Source: an uncultured Bacilli bacterium (GTDB lineage Bacteria > Bacillota_I > Bacilli_A > RF39 > UBA660). From it: a stretch of 5,128 bases of DNA. The stretch lies in contig CARZYU010000020.1 in assembly GCA_949113215.1 (NCBI GenBank), positions 8,248 through 13,375 on the forward strand. The letters are read 5' to 3'. Below are positions 1 to 5,128 of this stretch, piece after piece (the stretch's first letter is position 1; each line of letters begins with the position of its first letter). Position numbers and translations under genes: made by a program. Under the pieces are notes generated by a model. That model was not told where the DNA came from and did not search any database. It worked only from the letters and a program-made list of their open reading frames with translations.

Positions 1-321
1 GATGAGGACCTTTCTAGAACGATCAAAGAGACTGCTCGTACGTTAGGACTTTCCCTAAAAGAGGGAAGAGTTCATTGTACAGATGTCTTCTATTCTCGTT
101 ATGAAATGTTGACGGAACGTGCTAAAAACGCTTCTTGTGTTGCCTGTGAAATGGAAAGCTTTGCCTTGTTTGCGAATGCGCAATTATTAGGAAAAAAAGC
201 CGCTTGTTTACTTACCATTTCTGATAGTTTGGTTACCAAAGAGGAAACGACACCGAAAGAAAGGGAAACAGCCTTTTCGGATATGATGAGATTAGCATTA
301 GAAACGATTATCAACTTGTAA
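1..321 (+). CDS. deoD: Purine nucleoside phosphorylase DeoD, C-terminal part (5' end outside window)
   Basis: This is the last 106 residues of a hexameric (NP-I family) purine nucleoside phosphorylase. The family cleaves purine (deoxy)nucleosides with phosphate to give the free base and (deoxy)ribose-1-phosphate in cytosolic purine salvage. The frame is open from base 1 with no start, so the N-terminal part lies upstream. Aligned from memory with the E. coli enzyme (239 residues), fragment residue 1 falls near E. coli residue 130, and the spacing of key residues matches exactly. FY at fragment 30-31 corresponds to Phe159-Tyr160 of the base pocket. EME at 50-52 corresponds to the ribose-binding Met180-Glu181 region. 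Asp75 in ISDS corresponds to catalytic Asp204, and Arg88 in KERET to Arg217. E. coli has His after the catalytic Asp, whereas Ser is found here. The C terminus ends at the expected length, so only the left side is truncated, by the window edge. Uridine phosphorylase is related but fits the motifs less well. Confidence 0.93.
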   Translation, partial: DEDLSRTIKETARTLGLSLKEGRVHCTDVFYSRYEMLTERAKNASCVACEMESFALFANAQLLGKKAACLLTISDSLVTKEETTPKERETAFSDMMRLALETIINL

Positions 322-322
322 A

Positions 323-348
323 ATGTTTTGATAAATTGATCGAAACAT
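323..348 (+). other. Hairpin just after deoD, without a T tract
   Basis: An inverted repeat starts two bases after the deoD stop codon. The arms are 323-332 (ATGTTTTGAT) and 339-348 (ATCGAAACAT). They pair over 10 bp with one G-U wobble around a 6-base loop. The sequence that follows is ACACATATTA, so there is no T run as expected of an intrinsic terminator. It could be a weak or Rho-assisted 3' end for deoD, an mRNA-stabilising stem, or an operator overlapping a promoter for the next gene. The stem is AT-rich and could be fortuitous. Confidence 0.4.
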
Positions 349-357
349 ACACATATT
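328..357 (+). promoter_or_regulatory. Weak candidate promoter for the M16 pair
   Basis: TTGATA at 328-333 matches the sigma-A -35 consensus at five of six positions. CATATT at 352-357 matches the -10 consensus at four of six, with an 18-base spacer. Transcription would begin near 364, leaving a leader of only about 15 bases. The elements overlap the hairpin at 323-348. The match is modest, and the M16 genes could instead be read through from deoD. Confidence 0.25.
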
Positions 358-366
358 AGTAGTAGT

Positions 367-372
367 GAGGTG
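367..372 (+). promoter_or_regulatory. Ribosome binding site that sets the ymfF start
   Basis: GAGGTG at 367-372 is a strong SD, six bases before ATG 379. The in-frame GTG at 370-372 is part of this SD, so it cannot plausibly be the start codon. The start is therefore placed at 379, three codons later than the longest open frame would suggest. Confidence 0.82.
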
Positions 373-378
373 AAAAAG

Positions 379-1641
379 ATGGAGTATAAAAAGAAGGATG
401 TAGGAGCTTACAGATTACATTTAGTAAAGACCAATCGGTTTAAAACCATAACGTTTCAAATTGTTTTTCGTCGTCCTATTGTGAAAGAGGAAATTACCAT
501 ACGTAACGTTCTAACTCAGATGTTGACACAATCTTGTGCGAAATATCAAAGTAAAAGAGAACTCGCTATCTACTCACAAGAACTTTATGGAGCTTATGTC
601 GAAAGTTCCAACTATCGTTTGGGAAATTATTTAAATACCAATTTCTTTTTGACCATTTTAAATGAAAAGTACACCGAAGAAGGAATGTTAGAGAAGAGTA
701 TTTCTTTTCTTCATGATATTTTGTTTTCTCCCCATGTAGAAGGAGAAGAGTTCAATGAAGAATCTTTTGACTATGTCATTCATAATACCAAAAGTAGTAT
801 CGAAAGTATGAAAGAAAATACCTCGAAGTACAGTATCATCCGTCTTTTGGAAGTTTTAGAAGAAAATAGTCCATTATCTTACCGTAGTTATGGTTACTTG
901 GAGGATCTCGAAAACATTACGAGACATTCTCTTTATGAACATTACTTGGAAATGATCAAAAATGATATGGTGGATATTTTGGTAATTGGTGACATCGACT
1001 TCGAAGAGATGACGCATCTTATGAAACAATATTTTGATTTTGCAACGTTAAAACAGACGAGGCGTCCAGCTTTAATCGAGTGCAATAAATGTCGAAGAAC
1101 ACCAAAGATGGTTACCGAAACAGAAGACTTAAATCAGTCGAAACTTGCCATTGGCTGTCGCTTAGTAAAACTACAGGAATACGAACGTAACTATCCACTT
1201 ACTTTATTTAACATTATCTTTGGAGGAAGTAGTGATTCCAAGTTGTTCCAAGAAGTAAGAGAAAAGAATTCCCTTGCCTATACCGTTCGTTCCGTTCCTA
1301 ACAAGTTAGATAGTCTTTTGCTTATTACTGCAGGAATTGATGCAAAGATGTCTTCCAAAGCCATTGAAATTATCAAAAAGCAGTTAAAAGAAATGCAAAA
1401 AGGACATTTCTCGGAAGAGGATATCAAAAAAGCCAAAGAGTATTTTGAAACGGTGGTTGATGAGGCAATGGATGCTCCAGGATCTGTTTTGGAAAGCTAT
1501 TATACCATGGAGCTTTTGGGTACGGATGATTTAGAAACGAAAAAAGCGAAGATGTGGAACGTAACGAAAGAAGAAATTGTCAAAGTAGCCAAACATGTCA
1601 AAATAGATACGATTTATTTATTGGAGGGGGAAGAACAGTGA
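379..1641 (+). CDS. ymfF: M16-family protein YmfF (zinc site lost), partner of YmfH
   Basis: This is a 420-residue M16B-type peptidase homologue with no signal peptide or membrane segment, so probably cytosolic. It has the usual two-lobed layout: an N-terminal M16 lobe (roughly 10-175) and an M16_C lobe (roughly 180-360). The M16_C lobe begins at a segment ending in VIGDID and contains the typical GGSSDSKLFQEVREKNSLAY block at 282-301. The catalytic HxxEH motif is absent: the equivalent helix reads RNVLTQML at about 42-49. The protein is thus predicted to be non-proteolytic. Its length is close to B. subtilis YmfF (about 426 residues). In databases the family carries the name 'EF-P 5-aminopentanol modification-associated protein YfmF' (a variant spelling). 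The stop overlaps the start of the active partner by four bases, which supports a heterodimer similar to other inactive/active M16 pairs. The ATG at 379 is chosen because a GAGGTG SD lies six bases upstream. The family call is firm; the biochemical role is inferred. Confidence 0.88.
   Translation: MEYKKKDVGAYRLHLVKTNRFKTITFQIVFRRPIVKEEITIRNVLTQMLTQSCAKYQSKRELAIYSQELYGAYVESSNYRLGNYLNTNFFLTILNEKYTEEGMLEKSISFLHDILFSPHVEGEEFNEESFDYVIHNTKSSIESMKENTSKYSIIRLLEVLEENSPLSYRSYGYLEDLENITRHSLYEHYLEMIKNDMVDILVIGDIDFEEMTHLMKQYFDFATLKQTRRPALIECNKCRRTPKMVTETEDLNQSKLAIGCRLVKLQEYERNYPLTLFNIIFGGSSDSKLFQEVREKNSLAYTVRSVPNKLDSLLLITAGIDAKMSSKAIEIIKKQLKEMQKGHFSEEDIKKAKEYFETVVDEAMDAPGSVLESYYTMELLGTDDLETKKAKMWNVTKEEIVKVAKHVKIDTIYLLEGEEQ
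1623..1630 (+). promoter_or_regulatory. Ribosome binding site for ymfH inside the ymfF 3' end
   Basis: GGAGGGGG lies inside the last codons of ymfF, 7-10 bases before GTG 1638. It decides the ymfH start. An in-frame ATG at 1554 would give a 28-residue extension lying wholly inside ymfF, with no resemblance to the family and no comparable SD. Confidence 0.85.
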
Positions 1642-2918
1642 AAGAGATCAAACTAAAACAATTGGAATTATCGGTTTATTACGAAAAGTTGGAAAATGGT
1701 TTGGAAGTTTACCTGATTCCTTATTCCAATAAGAACAATTATTATATGACGTATGCGACGAGATATGGATCCGTTACGACCGAATTTGTTCCCCTTGATA
1801 AGAAAAAAATGGTAACCGTACCAAATGGAATTGCTCACTTTCTGGAACATAAAATGTTTGAACAACCAGATGGAGTAGATCCATTCTCTTTCTTTAACCA
1901 ATCAGGAACGATGGCAAATGCTTCTACAACCTTCGATAATACGCAGTATTTGTGTTCTGGAACGAGAAGCTTAGAAGAAAACTTAGATTATCTATTGGAA
2001 TATGTCAATACGCCATACTTTACCGATGAAAATGTGGAAAAAGAAAAAGGAATCATTGCGGAAGAAATAAAAATGTATGACGATATGCCAGAGTGGGTGA
2101 TGGAACGAGCTTTGAGAGAATGTGCCTTAAAGGAACATCCGATGCGTATTGATATCGCTGGAAGTGTCAAAGATATTTTTCAAATTACCAAAGAGAATTT
2201 ATACGACTGTTATCACTCTTTTTATCAACCAAGTAACATGTTCCTAATCGTAGCAGGACCACAGGATGTGGAAAAGACGTTAGAAGTTGTCAAAAATCGC
2301 ATGGCAAAGATTAAAGTTCCGACCAATCAAAAAATAAAAACCAAAAAGTATCAGGAACCAGTTTCCGTCGCCGAAAAGGAAAAAACCATTCGTATGAACG
2401 TCGAGATTCCAAAGGTGGGAATGTGTTTCAAATTCGATCGCACCAAATTTCCAATGAGTGATCCGTATGTTCAAGATTTGTATTTTCAGATGTTTGTGAC
2501 CTTGACGTTTGGAATTACTTCCTTATTCCGAGAGAAGGCCAGAAAAGAAAAATGGATGAGTTCTTTTTATACCCAGATCGATGATTGTGAAAACTATAAA
2601 TTACTCTCTTTGGTGGCCGAAACCAATGAACCAGACGTTTTCCAACAAGAAGTTTTACAAGCGTTAAAGAACATTAGCATTACCAAAGAAGATGTCGAAC
2701 GAATGAAAAAGGTTTGGATTTCAAGTGAACATAAAATGGTCGATATTGTCGAAACGACCGTTTTGAACCTCTACGATGATTTGATGAAGTACCATCGAAT
2801 CGAAGAAAATAAAATGAACTTAATCAAGGCGATTGAAAAGAGAGAACTGGATAAACTGATCCAAAAGTTGGATTTTGAAAATAAAACCGTTGTCAAGATT
2901 TTATCAAAGAAAGCATAA
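1638..2918 (+). CDS. ymfH: M16 zinc metallopeptidase YmfH (catalytically competent partner)
   Basis: This is a 426-residue M16B-family protein (insulinase/pitrilysin/processing-peptidase superfamily), close in length to B. subtilis YmfH (about 428). The inverted zinc motif HFLEH is present: His67 and His71 are the ligands and Glu70 the general base. The expected third ligand follows in the EKEKGIIAEEI segment; Glu143 is the best candidate, with Glu136 as the second conserved acid. The M16 N-lobe spans about 14-175. The M16_C lobe starts near 180 (FYQPSNMFLIVAG) and carries the GITSLFREKARKEKW block from 292. No signal peptide or transmembrane helix is seen, so the protein is probably cytosolic. 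It starts at GTG 1638 within a GTGA overlap with the ymfF stop, which implies translational coupling and roughly equal expression. Bacillota orthologues are named EF-P 5-aminopentanol modification-associated YfmH. The peptide substrate is not evident from this sequence. No ymfI-like reductase gene, the neighbour in Bacillus, lies in the window. A terminator follows directly. Confidence 0.92.
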   Translation: MKEIKLKQLELSVYYEKLENGLEVYLIPYSNKNNYYMTYATRYGSVTTEFVPLDKKKMVTVPNGIAHFLEHKMFEQPDGVDPFSFFNQSGTMANASTTFDNTQYLCSGTRSLEENLDYLLEYVNTPYFTDENVEKEKGIIAEEIKMYDDMPEWVMERALRECALKEHPMRIDIAGSVKDIFQITKENLYDCYHSFYQPSNMFLIVAGPQDVEKTLEVVKNRMAKIKVPTNQKIKTKKYQEPVSVAEKEKTIRMNVEIPKVGMCFKFDRTKFPMSDPYVQDLYFQMFVTLTFGITSLFREKARKEKWMSSFYTQIDDCENYKLLSLVAETNEPDVFQQEVLQALKNISITKEDVERMKKVWISSEHKMVDIVETTVLNLYDDLMKYHRIEENKMNLIKAIEKRELDKLIQKLDFENKTVVKILSKKA

Positions 2919-2941
2919 ATGATCTCTGCTTTCTTTTTTTT
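2906..2941 (+). terminator. Rho-independent terminator overlapping the ymfH stop codon
   Basis: A perfect 10-bp stem pairs 2906-2915 (AAAGAAAGCA) with 2927-2936 (TGCTTTCTTT). The loop is 11 bases (2916-2926), and a run of eight T follows the last C of the stem (2934-2941), partly inside the descending arm. The left arm lies in the last ymfH codons and the loop begins with the TAA stop. The stem has only three G-C pairs, but the T tract is good. It separates the M16 unit from the ABC unit. Confidence 0.82.
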
Positions 2942-2943
2942 GA

Positions 2944-2951
2944 TGTATAAT
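2944..2951 (+). promoter_or_regulatory. Candidate sigma-A -10 element for the ABC exporter genes
   Basis: TATAAT at 2946-2951 is a perfect -10 hexamer just downstream of the terminator. It is preceded directly by TG, so it is not the exact TGn extended form. At 16-18 bases upstream there is no good -35 (TCTCTG at 2923-2928 is poor), because that area is the terminator stem. Initiation near 2958 would leave a leader of about 14 bases that starts at the SD. Position and consensus fit a promoter, but AT-rich gaps give such boxes by chance. Confidence 0.5.
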
Positions 2952-2958
2952 AAAATTT

Positions 2959-2965
2959 AGAGGTG
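2959..2965 (+). promoter_or_regulatory. Ribosome binding site that sets a TTG start for the ABC ATPase
   Basis: AGAGGTG at 2959-2965 is a strong SD, six bases before TTG 2972. The GTG at 2963 is the end of this SD, so it is rejected as a start. The protein then begins with the family-typical LKVENITKYYG segment straight after the initiator. Confidence 0.8.
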
Positions 2966-2971
2966 ATAAAT

Positions 2972-3871
2972 TTGTTAAAGGTAGAAAACATTACAAAGTA
3001 TTACGGTGAACATCTAGCCGTCGATGGCCTTTCTTTCGAAGTGAAAAATGGTGAAATTTTTGGCTTGTTGGGAGAAAATGGTGCGGGTAAGACGACGACG
3101 TTTCGAATCATCATGGGACTACTTGATTCAAGTAGCGGAAAAGTAACGTTAGATGGAAAGAAAATCGATTATTCGATGACCGATAAAATAGGATTTGTGA
3201 CCGAAGAGAGAAGCCTCTTAGGAAAGATGACGGTGAAAGAACAAATTTTATTTTATGGTGCTTTAAAAGGCATGAAGGAAGAAACCATTTTAAAAGAACT
3301 TGACTATTGGTTAAAAAAGTTTGAAATCGAAGATTATTTGAATCGCAAGATCAAAGAATTATCCAAGGGAAATCAACAAAAGGTTCAGTTTATTTCCGCC
3401 GTCATTCATCATCCGAAATTACTGATTTTAGATGAACCGTTCACAGGACTGGATCCCATCAATGTAAAATTACTAAAAGAAGCGATCTTCGAACTACAAA
3501 AACAAGGTTCTTCGATTATCTTCTCATCTCACCAGATGGAACACATTGAAGAGTTCTGTGAAAAACTAGTGATCTTAGTGAAGGGAAAGGTCATCTTAGA
3601 GGGGTATCTAGAGGATATCAAAAAAGATTATCCAAAGAAAAAGGTCGTCATCAAGGCGGATGATTTGAAAGAAGAAAAAATAACGAAAGTGAAAGGGGTT
3701 ACGAAGATCGAAAAGAAAAAAGATGAGTATCTCATTTCGATCGACCGTATGGAAGTAGTGGATCCTCTCTTTCAAGCCGTCAAGAGCTTTTCTGTTAGGA
3801 AGTTTGACGTCCTAGAACCAACGTTAAATGAAATCTTTATTGAGAAAGTAGGTGCTTTAAATGACAAGTAA
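2972..3871 (+). CDS. ABC transporter ATP-binding protein, YhaQ/NatA type
   Basis: This is a 299-residue cytosolic ATPase that powers an ABC-2 exporter together with the permease encoded next. Visible motifs are Walker A GENGAGKT at 34-41, the signature LSKGNQQ at 130-136, Walker B LLILDE at 150-155 (catalytic Glu155), the D-loop GLDP just after, and the H-loop His187 in SSHQ. The Q-loop position reads GFVTEERSLL (74-83) with Glu where most ABC ATPases have Gln. As I recall, a similar PEERGLY-like form is usual in the NatA/YhaQ group. After the ATPase core, about residues 215-296 form a DUF4162-type C-terminal domain ending in LEPTLNEIFIEKVG. This makes the protein longer than plain NatA (about 246 residues) and close to YhaQ (about 298). 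The start is TTG 2972, set by the SD at 2959-2965. The 3' end overlaps the permease start by 11 bases. The substrate is unknown: relatives export Na+ or are linked to peptide or lipid stress, and nothing here decides. Confidence 0.93.
   Translation: MLKVENITKYYGEHLAVDGLSFEVKNGEIFGLLGENGAGKTTTFRIIMGLLDSSSGKVTLDGKKIDYSMTDKIGFVTEERSLLGKMTVKEQILFYGALKGMKEETILKELDYWLKKFEIEDYLNRKIKELSKGNQQKVQFISAVIHHPKLLILDEPFTGLDPINVKLLKEAIFELQKQGSSIIFSSHQMEHIEEFCEKLVILVKGKVILEGYLEDIKKDYPKKKVVIKADDLKEEKITKVKGVTKIEKKKDEYLISIDRMEVVDPLFQAVKSFSVRKFDVLEPTLNEIFIEKVGALNDK
3849..3854 (+). promoter_or_regulatory. Ribosome binding site for the ABC permease, inside the ATPase gene
   Basis: TAGGTG at 3849-3854 lies in the last codons of the ATPase gene, six bases before ATG 3861. 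It supports that start and coupled translation of the two exporter subunits. Confidence 0.7.
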
Positions 3872-5128
3872 ATTATGGTATTTGACAAAAGTCAGTTTAA
3901 AGAAAAAAATGGGAACGAAATGGTTTGTCATCGTTAATTTGTTACTAGCCATTGCCATTGTAGGAATTGTCAATATCGACTCCGTCATTCAAACATTTGG
4001 AGGAGATTTCAATCATCCTTTGGAACTTTATCTTTTGGATGAAACAAATGAGAGCAAAGAGATTTTTATTCAAAATATGAATGTGCTTACCAAAGAGGAA
4101 GAAGATGAAAAAATCGAAATCAAAGAAGTGGCAAAGTCTTTGGAAGAAGCAAAAAAAGATTTGGAAAAAGAAGATCAAGTTTTAGTTGTTTTAAAAGAAG
4201 ATGAAACAAATTATCTAAAAGCAGAAGTCATTTCGAATCGTAAGATCAATAGTTTGAGTTACCAAAAAATTGTTACAGCGATTAACAATACCAAAGGAGC
4301 GTATGCTTTAGCCAAAAGTGATATCGATCCTAACGAGCTACAAAAGTTAGCTGCTCAGCCAGAGATCAAACGGATTGTACTTAAGGATGAAAAGAGTATC
4401 GATGAACAAATGGAAACGGTTATGAGTTCGGTTTTTCCAACCCTCATTTTACCATTCTTTATGTTAGCCATTCTTTTGGTTCAAATGATCGGAGCTGAAA
4501 TCTGTGAGGAAAAGACAACGAGAAGCATGGAGATCATCATTTCGAATGTCAGTCCTAAAGTTCATTTCTTTTCCAAAATCTTGTCGAGCAATCTCTTCGT
4601 CTTAAGTCAAGGATTGTTATTGATCCTTTATGCAGGGCTTGGAATTTTACTGAGAGGAGAAGTTCCGGCAATGAGTGGCACTTCTTCGATGGGAGAACTA
4701 GTGGGTAGTTTGTGGCAGACGTTAGAGGCAAGTGGAATTACTTCGATGTTAAGTTATTTGATTCCTCTCGTCCTTATCTTGATTGTTTTGTCGTTCTTAG
4801 CTTATTCTCTAGTATCTGGAATTTTAGCTTCGATGACCGTCAATATGGAAGATTATCAACAAATTTTATCGCCTATCATGATGGTGACGATGGTTGGTTA
4901 TTTCTTGGCAATCATGTCTGGGCTGTTTGATGGATCCCTTTTCATTCGTATCTTATCTTACGTTCCATTCTTATCCGCTTTGGTTTCCCCAGCACTCCTT
5001 TTGTTAGGGCAAATTGGAATTGGTGATGTCATCATTTCCATTGTTGTATTGGGACTATTCGATTTCCTTCTCATGAAGTATGGATTAAGAGTTTATAAAG
5101 AAGGAATCTTAAATTATTCGACCGATAA
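3861..5128 (+). CDS. ABC-2 type permease, NatB/YhaP family (3' end outside window)
   Basis: The frame from ATG 3861 stays open to the window end (422 residues so far), with no stop codon. It encodes the membrane subunit of the exporter driven by the preceding ATPase. Layout: a short basic N terminus, TM1 at about 21-38, then a large extracytoplasmic domain (about 39-186) with a very charged Lys/Glu stretch at 78-105. TM2 follows at about 191-212, then the family's cytoplasmic motif EICEEKTTRSMEIIIS at 213-228, which probably contacts the ATPase. Further TM segments lie at about 244-264, 297-324, 335-356 and 389-409, with another hydrophobic stretch at 361-383. This is the NatB (COG1668-like, ABC2_membrane_3) plan. 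YhaP of B. subtilis has about 419 residues, and the last residues visible (YKEGILNYSTD) resemble the family's end, so probably only a few residues are missing. The start overlaps the ATPase stop by 11 bases and has its own SD. The substrate cannot be inferred. Confidence 0.92.
   Translation, partial: MTSKLWYLTKVSLKKKMGTKWFVIVNLLLAIAIVGIVNIDSVIQTFGGDFNHPLELYLLDETNESKEIFIQNMNVLTKEEEDEKIEIKEVAKSLEEAKKDLEKEDQVLVVLKEDETNYLKAEVISNRKINSLSYQKIVTAINNTKGAYALAKSDIDPNELQKLAAQPEIKRIVLKDEKSIDEQMETVMSSVFPTLILPFFMLAILLVQMIGAEICEEKTTRSMEIIISNVSPKVHFFSKILSSNLFVLSQGLLLILYAGLGILLRGEVPAMSGTSSMGELVGSLWQTLEASGITSMLSYLIPLVLILIVLSFLAYSLVSGILASMTVNMEDYQQILSPIMMVTMVGYFLAIMSGLFDGSLFIRILSYVPFLSALVSPALLLLGQIGIGDVIISIVVLGLFDFLLMKYGLRVYKEGILNYSTD

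Noticed and set aside
99..314. Minus-strand open frame of 71 codons opposite the deoD end
   Set aside because: It is antisense to a clear DeoD C terminus with exact active-site spacing, and nothing recognisable is encoded.
1554..1637. Upstream in-frame ATG at 1554 as the start of ymfH, adding 28 residues
   Set aside because: The extension lies wholly inside ymfF and gives a low-complexity Arg/Asn/Gln sequence unlike the family. The strong SD at 1623-1630 points to GTG 1638.
1639..1641. TGA read as tryptophan (mycoplasma code) instead of a stop
   Set aside because: Read as Trp, it would extend YmfF by only six residues before TAA. All tryptophans in the window are TGG, and the GTGA overlap with its SD is a standard coupled stop/start.
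1668..1901. Minus-strand open frame of 77 codons
   Set aside because: It is a shadow of the ymfH coding strand, with no SD, no family resemblance and an aromatic-rich composition typical of antisense readings of AT-rich genes.
4712..4930. Plus-strand open frame of 72 codons in another frame
   Set aside because: It lies inside the permease gene, whose frame encodes coherent TM segments. The alternative protein has no domain and no plausible SD.
1..5128. Mobile element, CRISPR array, tRNA/rRNA, riboswitch or defence system
   Set aside because: No transposase, integrase, repeat-spacer pattern, conserved RNA fold or nuclease motif was seen. The gaps are only 57 and 53 bases, too short for such elements.

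Overview
The window looks like a chromosomal segment of a low-GC, Gram-positive-type bacterium, most likely Bacillota (Bacilli or Erysipelotrichia-like). The evidence is AT-rich coding sequence, strong Shine-Dalgarno (SD) sites of the AGGAGG type, GTG and TTG starts, and gene families typical of Bacillota (a YmfF/YmfH M16 pair and a YhaQP/NatAB-type ABC exporter). Every tryptophan seen is TGG, and the one TGA found in a gene frame is a terminal stop in a coupled stop/start overlap. The genetic code is therefore probably standard, not the mycoplasma code. A species cannot be named from this sequence.

All genes are on the + strand. Bases 1-321 are the 3' end of deoD (purine nucleoside phosphorylase), cut by the window edge. 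A 57-base gap follows, with a hairpin, a weak possible promoter and a clear SD. Next comes a tightly coupled pair of M16-family genes. The first (379-1641) has lost the zinc site. The second (1638-2918) keeps the HxxEH site and overlaps the first by four bases. A Rho-independent terminator whose stem begins inside the last codons of the second gene closes this unit.

A second unit starts just downstream, with a consensus TATAAT box about 20 bases before the start codon. It encodes an ABC exporter: an ATPase with a C-terminal DUF4162-type domain (2972-3871) and an ABC-2/NatB-type membrane permease (3861-5128). The permease runs off the right edge and probably lacks only a few residues.

The M16 pair probably acts as a heterodimeric peptidase or chaperone-like unit. 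In Bacillus the orthologues are annotated as associated with 5-aminopentanol modification of elongation factor P, but their substrate is not evident here. The ABC pair is an exporter of unknown substrate. The window is mostly ordinary core genome, with no mobile element, CRISPR array or RNA gene recognised. The points most worth a second look are start-site choice in two genes, the stop-codon-embedded terminator, and the edge-spanning permease, which ORF callers that require a stop codon will miss.
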